A DNA stretch of 64,000 nt, taken from NCBI RefSeq assembly GCF_012952065.1, contig NZ_JABCJJ010000013.1, forward strand, positions 1 through 64,000, given 5' to 3'. Origin of the DNA: Cellulomonas fimi (GTDB taxonomy: Bacteria > Actinomycetota > Actinomycetes > Actinomycetales > Cellulomonadaceae). Position numbers and translations under genes: made by a program. Below the pieces are notes generated by a model that was not told where the DNA came from, did no database searches, and was given only the letters and a program-made list of their open reading frames with translations. Shown piece by piece: positions 7,858 to 15,801 of the stretch; position 1 is the stretch's first letter; each line of letters opens with the position of its first letter.

Positions 7858-9110
7858 CCCCCGGCGCCCTGCGGACCCCCGGGGCTGCGGCCCTGCGGAC
7901 CGTGCATGCTGCGGCCGCCGGGCCGGCGAGCGACGCCGTCGGCGGCCACCTCGCCCACAACTACCACCCGCTGCCCCTCACGCTCGTCGCGGGCGAGGGC
8001 GCGTGGGTGCGTGACACGGACGGCCGCGAGTACCTCGACATGCTGGCGGGCTACTCGGCGCTCAACTTCGGGCACCGGCACCCGGCGCTGGTCGCGGCGG
8101 CGCACGCGCAGCTCGACCGGATCACGCTGACGTCGCGCGCGTTCGACCACGACCTGCTCGAGCCGTTCGCCGACCGCCTTGCCGCGCTCACCGGCACCGA
8201 GATGGTGCTGCCGATGAACACCGGCGCCGAGGCGGTCGAGACCGCGATCAAGGCGGCCCGCAAGTGGGGCTACGACGTCAGGGGCGTGCCCGCCGACCAG
8301 GCGACGATCGTCGTCATGGACGGCAACTTCCACGGCCGCACCACGACGGTCGTCTCCTTCTCCACCGACGACGACGCACGCCTGGGCTTCGGTCCGTACA
8401 CGCCGGGCTTCCGCGTGGTCCCGTTCGGCGACGCGGACGCGCTGCGGGCCGCGATGGACGAGACGACCGTCGCCGTGCTGATCGAGCCGATCCAGGGCGA
8501 GTCCGGCGTCATCATGCCGCCCGAGGGGTACCTCGCCGCGGTGCGGACCGCGTGCGACGAGGCGGGTGCGCTGCTCATCGCCGACGAGATCCAGTCGGGT
8601 CTCGGCCGGACGGGTACGACGTTCGCGTGCGAGCTCTGGGGCGTGACGCCCGACCTCATGACGCTCGGCAAGGCGCTCGGCGGCGGGATCCTGCCGGTGT
8701 CCGCCGTCGTGGGGCGGGCCGACGTGCTCGGGGTGCTGACCGCCGGGACGCACGGGTCGACGTTCGGCGGGAACCCCTTCGCGTGCGCGGTCGGGCTGGC
8801 GGTGATCGAGCTGCTCGAGACCGGCGAGTTCCAGGCACGTGCACGTGAGCTCGGCGCGCACCTCGCCGACCGGCTCGACGCCCTGGTGGCGGACGGACTC
8901 CTGGTGGCCCGGCGAGGGGCTGGGCTGTGGGCCGGCATCGACGTCGACCCTGCGCGGATGACCGGCCGGGAGCTGTGCGAACGACTCATGGAGCGGCGCG
9001 TGCTCGCGAAGGACACGCACGGCTCGACGATCCGGCTCGCGCCGCCGCTCATGATCAGCGCGGCGGACCTGGGATGGGGCCTCGACCAGCTCGCCGACGC
9101 GCTGCGGTGA
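7854..9110 (+). CDS. rocD: ornithine--oxo-acid aminotransferase
   Basis: 418 residues. Class III aminotransferase: SALNFGHRHPAL, the PLP pocket MNTGAEAVETAIKAARKWGY, FHGRTTTVVSFS, LIADEIQSGLGRTG, and the PLP lysine in TLGKALGGGILPVSAV. HGSTFGGNPFACAV and a C-terminal small domain follow. It transfers the delta-amino group of ornithine to 2-oxoglutarate, giving glutamate semialdehyde. The position after the guanidino hydrolase and before an Lrp-type regulator fits arginine/ornithine catabolism. It overlaps both neighbours by four bases. Slightly longer at the N-terminus than usual. Confidence 0.92.
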   Translation: MTPGALRTPGAAALRTVHAAAAGPASDAVGGHLAHNYHPLPLTLVAGEGAWVRDTDGREYLDMLAGYSALNFGHRHPALVAAAHAQLDRITLTSRAFDHDLLEPFADRLAALTGTEMVLPMNTGAEAVETAIKAARKWGYDVRGVPADQATIVVMDGNFHGRTTTVVSFSTDDDARLGFGPYTPGFRVVPFGDADALRAAMDETTVAVLIEPIQGESGVIMPPEGYLAAVRTACDEAGALLIADEIQSGLGRTGTTFACELWGVTPDLMTLGKALGGGILPVSAVVGRADVLGVLTAGTHGSTFGGNPFACAVGLAVIELLETGEFQARARELGAHLADRLDALVADGLLVARRGAGLWAGIDVDPARMTGRELCERLMERRVLAKDTHGSTIRLAPPLMISAADLGWGLDQLADALR

Positions 9111-9619
9111 CGGACGCCGACGCCGCGGGCCCCGACGCGGCTGCGGGTGGTCCCGGCTCGCCCCTCGACCCGCTCGACGCGGCCATCGTGCGCGAGCTCG
9201 CGGTGGACGCGCGGGCGAGCTACGCGGAGATCGGCTCGGTCGTCTCGTTGTCCGCCCCGGCGGTCAAGCGCCGGGTCGACCGCCTGCGCGAGCGCGGGAT
9301 CATCCGCGGCTTCACCGTGCGGCTGGATCCGGGCGCGCTGGGTTGGCACACCGAGGCGTACGTCGAGGTGTTCTGCATCGGGTCGACGAGCCCGGCCAGG
9401 ATGCGGGCCGCCGTCGAGCGCCATCCCGAGGTGATCTCGGCGAGCACGGTGACCGGCGAGGTCGACCTCCTGCTGCACGTGCGTGCCCGGGACATGCGTC
9501 ACCTCGAGCGGGTGATCGAGCGGATCAACGCCGAGTCGTTCGTGGCCCGGACGAGGTCGACGATCGTCCTCTCGGCGCTGGTCCGGCGGCCGGACGTGCA
9601 GGCCGTCCCGGAGGCTTGA
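9107..9619 (+). CDS. Lrp/AsnC family transcriptional regulator
   Basis: 170 residues from a GTG overlapping the rocD stop. The helix-turn-helix is at residues about 18-65 (LDAAIVRELAVDARASYAEI, then APAVKRRVDRLRERGII). It is followed by the RAM ligand-binding domain (AYVEVFCIGSTSPARM, VISASTVTGEVDLLLHV, and RTRSTIVLSAL). It probably controls the ddaH-rocD operon in response to an amino acid such as ornithine or arginine; that is inferred from its place as third gene of the operon. The family normally forms dimers to octamers. Confidence 0.92.
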   Translation: MTDADAAGPDAAAGGPGSPLDPLDAAIVRELAVDARASYAEIGSVVSLSAPAVKRRVDRLRERGIIRGFTVRLDPGALGWHTEAYVEVFCIGSTSPARMRAAVERHPEVISASTVTGEVDLLLHVRARDMRHLERVIERINAESFVARTRSTIVLSALVRRPDVQAVPEA

Positions 9620-9651
9620 GCCACTCACGACGCGCGTCCTCGCCGCCGGTC

Positions 9652-9670
9652 GTATACCCTGGGGGGTATC
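9652..9670. promoter_or_regulatory. CsoR/CstR-type operator
   Basis: GTATACCCTGGGGGGTATC is an inverted repeat with ATACCC and GGGTAT arms, the pattern bound by DUF156 repressors (CsoR for copper, CstR for persulfide). The persulfide dioxygenase gene lies about 100 bases downstream, so CstR-like sulfide/persulfide sensing is the natural reading. No DUF156 gene lies in the window. Confidence 0.65.
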
Positions 9671-9769
9671 GGATCCCTGTCGCGGAGCCGAGCCGATGAC
9701 CCCCGGTCCCGACCGCGCAGCCCGCTGCTGACCAGCCCACTCCTCACCCAGCTCCCGGAGGGACTGCTG

Positions 9770-11146
9770 ATGGCCACGACGATCCTCACGATCGAGACGC
9801 CCTCGCTGGGCGACCGCAGCTACCTGGCGCACGACGGCGAGGTCGCCTTCGTCGTCGACCCGCAGCGCGACATCGACCGCGTCCTCGACGAGGCCGCACG
9901 GGCGGGCGTGCGGATCACCCACGTCTTCGAGACCCACCTCCACAACGACTACGTCACCGGGGGCTATGCCCTGGCGCAGGAGACCGGGGCGAGCTACTTC
10001 GTCAACGGGGAGGACGAGGTCTCCTTCCAGCGGACACCGATCCTCGACGGCCAGGCGGTCGAGGTCAGCCCTACCATGCGGGTGCGGGCGATCCACACCC
10101 CGGGCCACACCTTCACCCACCTGTCCTACGTGCTGGAGGGCCGCGAACCGGCGGTGTTCTCCGGCGGCTCGCTGCTGTTCGGCTCGACCGGCCGCCCCGA
10201 CCTGCTCGGTGAGGCCCACACCGACGACCTGGCCCGTCACCAGTACCGCTCCGCCCGCAGGCTCGCGGCCGAGCTGAGCGACGAGACGAGTGTGATGCCC
10301 ACCCACGGCTTCGGGTCCTTCTGCGCCGCCACCTCCGCGGGCGCGGACGCCACCGCCTCCACCATCGGGCAGGAGCGGCTCATCAACCCGGTGATGTCGC
10401 AGGACGAGGAGGACTTCGTCGCCGCCACCCTCGCCGGCCTGGACGCCTATCCCGCCTACTACGTGCACATGGGCCCGGCCAACGCGGCCGGCCCGAGCGC
10501 CGGCGACCTGTCCGAGCCCGAGCGGGCGGACAAGGAGCAGATCCGCCGCCGCCTCGAGGCCGGGGAGTGGCTGGTGGACCTGCGCACCCGCACCGCCTTC
10601 GCCGCGGGACACGTCCCCGGGACGTTCAACTTCGGCCTCGACGGGCAGTTCGCCACGTACCTCGGCTGGCTGATCCCCTGGGGCTCGCCGGTCACGCTGC
10701 TCGCAGAGTCCCCCGAGCAGATCGCCGAGGCACAGCGGGAGCTGGGCCGGATCGGGATCGACCGGCCGGCCGCGGCCGCCACCGGCCGACCCGAGGAGTG
10801 GACCGACGGCCCGCTCGCCACGCTGCCCAGCGCCAGGTTCGCCGACCTCGCCCAGGTCCGCCATCACAGGTCCGTCACCGTGCTGGACGTGCGCAGGGTC
10901 GGCGAGTGGCGCGAGGCCCACATCGACGGCGCCGTGCACATCCCCCTCCACGACGTCGTGACCGGCATGGAGCAGGTGCCCGAGGGCGAGGTGTGGGTGC
11001 ACTGCGCGTCCGGCTACCGGGCCTCGATCGCAGCGTCCCTGATCGCTGCCACGGGTCGGCACGTGGTCGTGGTCGACGACAGCTTCGACCTCTCGGCCCG
11101 GGCCGCCGGACTGCCCGTCGTCGCCGAGGCACCGGCCTCCGCCTGA
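9770..11146 (+). CDS. persulfide dioxygenase-like metallo-beta-lactamase fused to two rhodanese domains
   Basis: 458 residues. Residues 1-250: MBL fold with THLHNDYVTGG, HTPGHTFTHLSYV and MPTHGFGSFC, the mononuclear iron-binding pattern of ETHE1/persulfide dioxygenases. A first rhodanese domain (LVDLRTRTAFAAGHVPGTFN) lacks the active cysteine. A second (LDVRRVGEWREAHIDGAVHI) carries the active loop VHCASGYRAS. Such fusions oxidise glutathione- or low-molecular-weight persulfides to sulfite and move sulfane sulfur; actinobacteria would use mycothiol or similar (inference). A CstR-type operator lies upstream. The gene probably protects against sulfide or persulfide, and may connect to the sulfur operon further right. 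Confidence 0.9.
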   Translation: MATTILTIETPSLGDRSYLAHDGEVAFVVDPQRDIDRVLDEAARAGVRITHVFETHLHNDYVTGGYALAQETGASYFVNGEDEVSFQRTPILDGQAVEVSPTMRVRAIHTPGHTFTHLSYVLEGREPAVFSGGSLLFGSTGRPDLLGEAHTDDLARHQYRSARRLAAELSDETSVMPTHGFGSFCAATSAGADATASTIGQERLINPVMSQDEEDFVAATLAGLDAYPAYYVHMGPANAAGPSAGDLSEPERADKEQIRRRLEAGEWLVDLRTRTAFAAGHVPGTFNFGLDGQFATYLGWLIPWGSPVTLLAESPEQIAEAQRELGRIGIDRPAAAATGRPEEWTDGPLATLPSARFADLAQVRHHRSVTVLDVRRVGEWREAHIDGAVHIPLHDVVTGMEQVPEGEVWVHCASGYRASIAASLIAATGRHVVVVDDSFDLSARAAGLPVVAEAPASA

Positions 11147-11156
11147 CACGCAGCAT

Positions 11157-11173
11157 GGCGAGAAGTCCTCGCC
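11157..11173. terminator. short hairpin after the persulfide dioxygenase gene
   Basis: Inverted repeat GGCGAG-AAGTC-CTCGCC starts 10 bases after the stop codon. There is no U-tract, as is common in high-GC actinobacteria, so terminator strength is uncertain. Confidence 0.4.
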
Positions 11174-11256
11174 CGGCGTCCTGGAACGCCAGGCCCGCGG
11201 AGCCGGCGGCGTCGCCGCTCACCCGGTGTCGGTGACGAACAGCTCGCCCAGCCACA

Positions 11257-11553
11257 TCACCGATCCATCATCGAGCCGTTCCCCTGCTCGTCCATCATCG
11301 AGTCGGTCCCCTGCTCGTCCATCATCGAGTCGGTCCCCTGCTCGTCCATCATCGAGCCGTTCCCCTGCTCGTCCATCATCGAGCCGCAGCGGGCGTGCTC
11401 GCTCATCATCGAGCCGTACGAGAAGCTGGCAGGACCGTTGGAGGCCATCGATCCCGAGGCTCCGGCACCCTGCAGCACCATCCACAGCCCCGACCCGAGC
11501 AGCGCCGCCGTCGCGACCAACGGGATCCACCAGGACCTCCCCGCGCGCGTCAT
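11257..11553 (-). CDS. methionine-rich repeat membrane protein
   Basis: 98 residues. An N-terminal signal-anchor (WWIPLVATAALLGSGLWMV) is followed by an outward-facing region in which the nonapeptide DEQGnGSMM or DEQGTDSMM recurs four to five times, with paired methionines and acidic residues. Clustered methionines with Asp/Glu resemble copper- or silver-binding segments of periplasmic copper proteins, so soft-metal binding or scavenging is plausible but unproven. The start codon overlaps the stop of the SHOCT gene upstream in the operon (ATGA). I know no family for it. An alternative is a low-complexity expansion without function. Confidence 0.65.
   Translation of the reverse strand: MTRAGRSWWIPLVATAALLGSGLWMVLQGAGASGSMASNGPASFSYGSMMSEHARCGSMMDEQGNGSMMDEQGTDSMMDEQGTDSMMDEQGNGSMMDR
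11265..11399. repeat. 27-bp tandem repeat inside the methionine-rich gene
   Basis: Four close copies plus one degenerate copy of a 27-bp unit beginning CCATCATCGAG and ending CTGCTCGT, in phase with codons. Copies 2 and 3 are identical, and copies 1 and 4 are identical, which suggests recent duplication. Confidence 0.9.
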
Positions 11554-11822
11554 CGTGCCGCGTCCCGACCACTCGTTCGGCCGGAAGCGAGGTTGACCCG
11601 CATCACCTGGTAGGTGTCCGCGTCGATCTCGCCTACGGCGTACCGGCGGTCGAGGATCTGCTCGGCAGTCTCGGCGCCCGTCAGACGGTCACGGTCGTCC
11701 TCACGCCGCCTGCTGGGCAGTGCCTGCACGATCAGCCACGCGACCAGTGCGACGAGGGCCACCCAGAAGACGATCATGGCGATCCAGCCGCCCGCACCCA
11801 TCCCCCATCCGTATCCCATCAT
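11550..11822 (-). CDS. small SHOCT-domain membrane protein
   Basis: 90 residues, with GGAGGGG seven bases before the ATG. A glycine/methionine-rich N-terminus (MMGYGWGMGAGGW) leads into one membrane span (IAMIVFWVALVALVAWLIV), then a linker. A SHOCT motif closes it (AEQILDRRYAVGEIDADTYQVMR). SHOCT is a short C-terminal domain often found on proteins tied to membrane or metal stress. It heads a two-gene operon with the methionine-rich protein. Confidence 0.85.
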   Translation of the reverse strand: MMGYGWGMGAGGWIAMIVFWVALVALVAWLIVQALPSRRREDDRDRLTGAETAEQILDRRYAVGEIDADTYQVMRVNLASGRTSGRDAAR

Positions 11823-12025
11823 CGTGAAACCCCTCCGTCGCTCGTGTGGTGCTGACAACCCGATCCTGCGTGCCGCTCCTTGAGCGGACCGCGTGCGTTG
11901 GCTCAAGATCTGCTCAAGGCCGCTGCGTCCGGCGTCCAGGACCGCGTCCCACGCCCCGAGCGCGAGGGTGCCCGCGTGCGGGGGTACACCGGTGGGACAA
12001 GTCAGCCCCAGGTCGAGGTAAAGAC

Positions 12026-12044
12026 TTCGGGACGATGTCCCCCT
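12026..12044. promoter_or_regulatory. GGGAC palindrome upstream of the universal stress gene
   Basis: GGGAC-GAT-GTCCC lies about 65 bases before the universal stress start; another GGGAC is at 11994. DosR/DevR boxes have the same half-sites but with a 4-base spacer, so this is only a weak candidate operator. Confidence 0.3.
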
Positions 12045-12107
12045 CCCCGCGGCGATTTCGAGGCACACTGGGCGTGGACGGATCCGGTACGAGCGGGAGG
12101 TACGGCC

Positions 12108-13079
12108 ATGACTCGCGAAGATGTGGTGCTCGTCGGGCTGGACGGGTCCGCACCGAGCCTGCACGCGCTGGACTGGGCAGCCGCCGAGGCGACCACCCAT
12201 GGGCTCACCCTGCAGATCGTCTGTTCCTACGCCCTCCCGTCCTTCACCGCCGCGTCGCTCGACGGCGGGTACGCCGCCCTCGACGACACCGCGATCCAGG
12301 AGGGCGCCAAGGCGGTGCTCGCCGAGGCGCAGGAACGCGCCGACGCACGCGGCGTGCGGTCGACCGCCTCCGTCGCGACCGGCGATGCGGCCGGGGTGCT
12401 CGTGGAGATGTCGCGCAGCGCACGGCTCGCTGTCGTGGGGACCCGCGGACGTGGCGGGTTCGCCGACCGGCTGCTCGGGACCGTCTCCTCCGCGCTCCCC
12501 GCGCACGCGTACTGCCCCACCGTCGTCGTGCCGCTGCGCGCGCAGAGCACGGGTGACGAGCTGGCCCTGCCCGAGCCGAGGCCGGTCCGGCGCATCGTCG
12601 TCGGGGTCGACGGGTCACCCGCCGCCGACCTCGCGCTGCGCCGCGCGATCCGTGAGGCGAAGGCATGGGGGGCCGAGCTCACCGCCGTCGCCGGCGTGCC
12701 CATCGGGGCGAGCGCGGGCGCCCTCGCCTGGCTACCCGCGGCGATCGACCACGAGGCCGTGCTGCGCGACGTCGCCGAGGGGCTCGACGTAGTCGTCGAG
12801 CGCGCGCTCATCGACCTGCCCGGGGTCGAGGTCAAGCGGCATGTGCTTGACGGCACCGGCGCGGCTCTTCTCACCGAGTTCTCGACGGCGACCGATCTCA
12901 TCGTGGTCGGATCGCGCGGTCGGGGCGGGTTCGCCGGGCTGCTCCTGGGCTCCACGAGCCAGGCGGTGCTGCACCACTCCGCCTGCCCGGTCATGGTCGT
13001 GACCCAGCGCTGCGCGGACGACGAGACGCCTCACACCGGGCGCGTCAGCGGTGTCGGCGACCTCCATCCGGAGGTCTGA
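12108..13079 (+). CDS. tandem universal stress protein
   Basis: 323 residues with GGGAGG before the ATG. Two USP domains (residues about 5-145 and 165-310) each begin VxVGxDGS and carry the ATP-binding motif: VVGTRGRGGFADRLLGTVS, and VVGSRGRGGFAGLLLGSTS. Tandem USPs of this kind bind ATP and are induced by hypoxia or stationary phase in actinobacteria. The gene diverges from the SHOCT pair; the 285-base region between them holds two GGGAC half-site elements. Confidence 0.95.
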   Translation: MTREDVVLVGLDGSAPSLHALDWAAAEATTHGLTLQIVCSYALPSFTAASLDGGYAALDDTAIQEGAKAVLAEAQERADARGVRSTASVATGDAAGVLVEMSRSARLAVVGTRGRGGFADRLLGTVSSALPAHAYCPTVVVPLRAQSTGDELALPEPRPVRRIVVGVDGSPAADLALRRAIREAKAWGAELTAVAGVPIGASAGALAWLPAAIDHEAVLRDVAEGLDVVVERALIDLPGVEVKRHVLDGTGAALLTEFSTATDLIVVGSRGRGGFAGLLLGSTSQAVLHHSACPVMVVTQRCADDETPHTGRVSGVGDLHPEV

Positions 13080-13080
13080 G

Positions 13081-13101
13081 CCTCACCGCCTCGGTGTGAG
13101 G
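13081..13101. terminator. hairpin between convergent genes
   Basis: CCTCACCG-CCT-CGGTGTGAGG can fold just after the universal stress stop and before the convergent permease stop. Its position suggests a bidirectional terminator; there is no U-tract. Confidence 0.4.
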
Positions 13102-13133
13102 GTGGCGCTACCCAGGGGCCCCGCCGCCTGACC

Positions 13134-13991
13134 TCAGTTGCGGTTGCGGTAGATCCGCATCGTGATCGGCGCGAGCACGGCCGTGAGCACCGCCGAGGCG
13201 ACGAGCACCCAGACGACCTCCGACGTGCTCGCGGTCCCCGCCATGAGGCCACGGGTCGCCGTCACCAGGTGGCTGACCGGGTTCACGCCGACCCAGGACT
13301 GGAGCCAGCCCGGCATCGTCGACGGGTCCACGAACACGTTGCTCGCGAACGTCAGCGGCATCAGGACCATCATGCTGACGCCCATGACCGCGTTCGGGCT
13401 GCGCATGACCAGCCCGAGGATCGTGAAGATCCAGCTGAGCGAGAACGAGAACACGAGCAGGAGCAGGACCGCGAGCACGACGCCCACGACGCCGCCGTCG
13501 GGCCGGAAGCCGAGGATCAGGCCGAGCCCGATGGTCATCACGGAGGCGACCGAGTAGCGGACCGTGTCGCCGAGCAGCGCGCCGACGATCGGGGCGGGCC
13601 GCCAGATCGGCAGCGACCGGAACCGGTCGAAGACGCCCTTCGAGATGTCGGTGTTCAGCGTGAAGCCGGTGTACACCGTGATGATCAGGACGCTCTGGAC
13701 GAGGATCCCCGGCAGCAGGTACTGCAGGTACGACCGCGGGTCGCCGGCCAGCGCGCCCCCGAAGAGGTACGTGAACATCAGCGTGAAGATGACGGGGGTC
13801 AGCGTCGCGTCGAACAGCTGCTCGGGGACGTGCTTGATCTTGAGCAGCGCGCGCCAGCCGAACGTCAGGGCCGCGCCCAGCGAGCCGGGTCGCGACGGGC
13901 GCTCGTCGAGCGCGAGCGCGGCGCGGAGCGGGTTCAGCCCCGGATCCGTGCGGGCAGGCGTCACGCCGGTGCGTGCGGGTGAGGTGGTCAT
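13134..13991 (-). CDS. ABC-2 type exporter permease (DrrB-like)
   Basis: 285 residues with six predicted membrane segments after a cytoplasmic N-terminus of about 50 residues. Family features include [50 protein letters not shown] (the conserved coupling region) and [14 protein letters not shown]. It pairs with the ATPase encoded upstream, whose stop overlaps its start by four bases. Such two-gene exporters extrude drugs or lipids; the substrate is unknown. Related to daunorubicin exporters. Confidence 0.92.
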   Translation of the reverse strand: MTTSPARTGVTPARTDPGLNPLRAALALDERPSRPGSLGAALTFGWRALLKIKHVPEQLFDATLTPVIFTLMFTYLFGGALAGDPRSYLQYLLPGILVQSVLIITVYTGFTLNTDISKGVFDRFRSLPIWRPAPIVGALLGDTVRYSVASVMTIGLGLILGFRPDGGVVGVVLAVLLLLVFSFSLSWIFTILGLVMRSPNAVMGVSMMVLMPLTFASNVFVDPSTMPGWLQSWVGVNPVSHLVTATRGLMAGTASTSEVVWVLVASAVLTAVLAPITMRIYRNRN

Positions 13992-14992
13992 GCCACGGCC
14001 TCGTTCGTCTCCGTCTCGACGTCGTCGGACGTCTCCGGCTCGGTGGGGCGGCCCGTGAGGGCGAGGAACACCTCGTCCAGGCTCGGCTGACCGAGCGAGA
14101 ACTCGGCGACCATGATGCGCGCCTCGTGGAGCGCGGGCAGGAGTCGCGAGGCCCGTTCGGTGCCGTCGTCGGCCACACGGGCCGACAGCGCGTACGGGTC
14201 CGACGCCAGGGTCACCGGAGCGTCGAGCGTCTGGGCGATGATGCGCTCGGCCGCCGGGCGGTCCGTGGAGTCGGCGAGCCGGACGTGGACCGCGCCGGAC
14301 CCGACCGACGCCTTGAGCTCGACCGACGTGCCCTCGGCGATCACCTTGCCGTGATCGATCACGGACATCCGGTCCGCCAGCTGGTCCGCCTCCTCCAGGT
14401 ACTGCGTCGTGAGGAGCACCGTGGCGCCGTCGTCCACGAGGACGCGGACGATGTCCCACACCTGGTTCCGGCTGCGCGGGTCCAGGCCCGTCGTCGGCTC
14501 GTCGAGGAAGAGCACCCGGGGGCTGATCACGATGCTTGCGGCGAGGTCGATCCGCCGCCGCATGCCGCCCGAGTACGTCTTGACCTGCCGCCCGCCCGCG
14601 TCGCCCAGGTCGAACGCCTCGAGCAGCGACCGCGCGCGGGCGTACGAGGCGGCCCTGGAGAACCCGTAGAGACGCGCGAGCATGACGAGGTTCTCGGTTC
14701 CCGTCAGGTCCTCGTCGACCGACGCGTACTGCCCGGTCAGCCCGACGAGCCCGCGGACCGTGTCGGCCTCCCGGATGACGTCGTGCCCCAGCACGCGGGC
14801 CGAACCGGCGTCCGGGCGCAGCAGGGTGGCCAGCATGCGCACCGCCGTCGTCTTGCCCGCTCCGTTGGGCCCCAGCAGCCCGTAGACCGTGCCCTCGGGC
14901 ACCTCGATGTCGACGCCGTCGACGGCGCGTGTCTCCTTGAAGTGCTTGACGAGGCCACGGGCCTCGATGGCCAGCTCCTGCTGATTCGGCAT
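13988..14992 (-). CDS. ABC exporter ATPase (DrrA-like)
   Basis: 334 residues. Walker [10 protein letters not shown], signature TYSGGMRRR, Walker [13 protein letters not shown] and switch histidine/glutamine region [14 protein letters not shown] are all intact. The last ~100 residues form the DrrA-type C-terminal domain. It energises the permease encoded next, with a four-base overlap. The final residues are acidic. No dedicated regulator is adjacent. Confidence 0.94.
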   Translation of the reverse strand: MPNQQELAIEARGLVKHFKETRAVDGVDIEVPEGTVYGLLGPNGAGKTTAVRMLATLLRPDAGSARVLGHDVIREADTVRGLVGLTGQYASVDEDLTGTENLVMLARLYGFSRAASYARARSLLEAFDLGDAGGRQVKTYSGGMRRRIDLAASIVISPRVLFLDEPTTGLDPRSRNQVWDIVRVLVDDGATVLLTTQYLEEADQLADRMSVIDHGKVIAEGTSVELKASVGSGAVHVRLADSTDRPAAERIIAQTLDAPVTLASDPYALSARVADDGTERASRLLPALHEARIMVAEFSLGQPSLDEVFLALTGRPTEPETSDDVETETNEAVA

Positions 14993-15079
14993 TGCTCGAT
15001 ACTCCCCTGCGCCACTGACATCGCCAACAGCTTTTCGCGGGCGATCCGACGCGCTGGGCGCCGGTCCGAGCTCGTCGCC

Positions 15080-15592
15080 CTACGCCACCAGGTACGGCGA
15101 CCAGCTCGGTTCGGCCTTGGCCGTCGCGGCCAGGAGGGCGGCGGCGCCGCGTGGGGCGCGCGGCGTGGAGTCCAGCCGCCACCCGATCTCCGCGAGCAGC
15201 CGGTCCGCCTTGCGGTGGTTGCAGCGGCTGCACGCCGCGACGACGTTGGTCCACTCGTGCCGCCCACCGCGCGAGCGCGGCAGCACGTGGTCCACGGTGT
15301 CGGCGGCGCCACCGCAGTACGCGCACCGGTAGCCGTCGCGCTGCAGGACGGTCCGGCGGGTCGGGGGCACCGTGCGGCGGTGCGGCACGTGCACGTACCG
15401 GGTGAGGCACAGCACGAGCGGTACGGGAACGGCCGTCCGCTCCGAGTGGAGCAGCCGGCCGTCGGTCTCGAGCACGGTGGCTTTACCCGTGAGCACGAGC
15501 ACGACGGCGCGATGGACGCTGACCACGCACAGGGGCTCGAGGCTGGCGTTGAGCAGCAGCGTCCGTCGAGGGGGCGCCGCCGGCATCAGCAC
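15080..15592 (-). CDS. HNH endonuclease family protein
   Basis: 170 residues. The N-terminal half (LLLNASLEPLCVVSVHRAVV) is typical of the actinobacterial HNH subgroup. The nuclease core is CAYCGGAADTVDHVLPRSRGG then WTNVVAACSRCNHRK, with two CxxC zinc pairs and the H-N-H residues intact. These stand-alone HNH proteins are widespread in actinobacterial chromosomes and their role is unsettled. The 208 bases upstream, to the divergent LysR gene, show nothing else. Confidence 0.92.
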   Translation of the reverse strand: MLMPAAPPRRTLLLNASLEPLCVVSVHRAVVLVLTGKATVLETDGRLLHSERTAVPVPLVLCLTRYVHVPHRRTVPPTRRTVLQRDGYRCAYCGGAADTVDHVLPRSRGGRHEWTNVVAACSRCNHRKADRLLAEIGWRLDSTPRAPRGAAALLAATAKAEPSWSPYLVA

Positions 15593-15801
15593 GTCGATCT
15601 CCTGACCACATCACGGGCCCGGCTGGCTGGCCGGACCCGACAGGGAGGTGCAAGCCCGCCCAGCGTAACCGCACCGAAGACCGTGAAACACACGAGAGCC
15701 GCGGTGGCAGGACCGGGCGTCCCGCTCGAGGGCTCCCACGCCAGGAGGTTCCGAGGAGCCGCCCTGGCGGGTGCCGTCCGACGGCTTCCTATACTCGCTG
15801 G

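Noticed and set aside
8270-11149. Minus-strand open frame of 959 codons
   Set aside because: Shadow of rocD, lrp and the persulfide dioxygenase gene; no domain or ribosome site.
11265-11399. CRISPR-like array
   Set aside because: Units are contiguous with no spacers and lie in a coding frame.
12026-12044. DosR box upstream of the universal stress gene
   Set aside because: Half-sites match but the spacer is three bases rather than four, so it is kept only as a weak palindrome.
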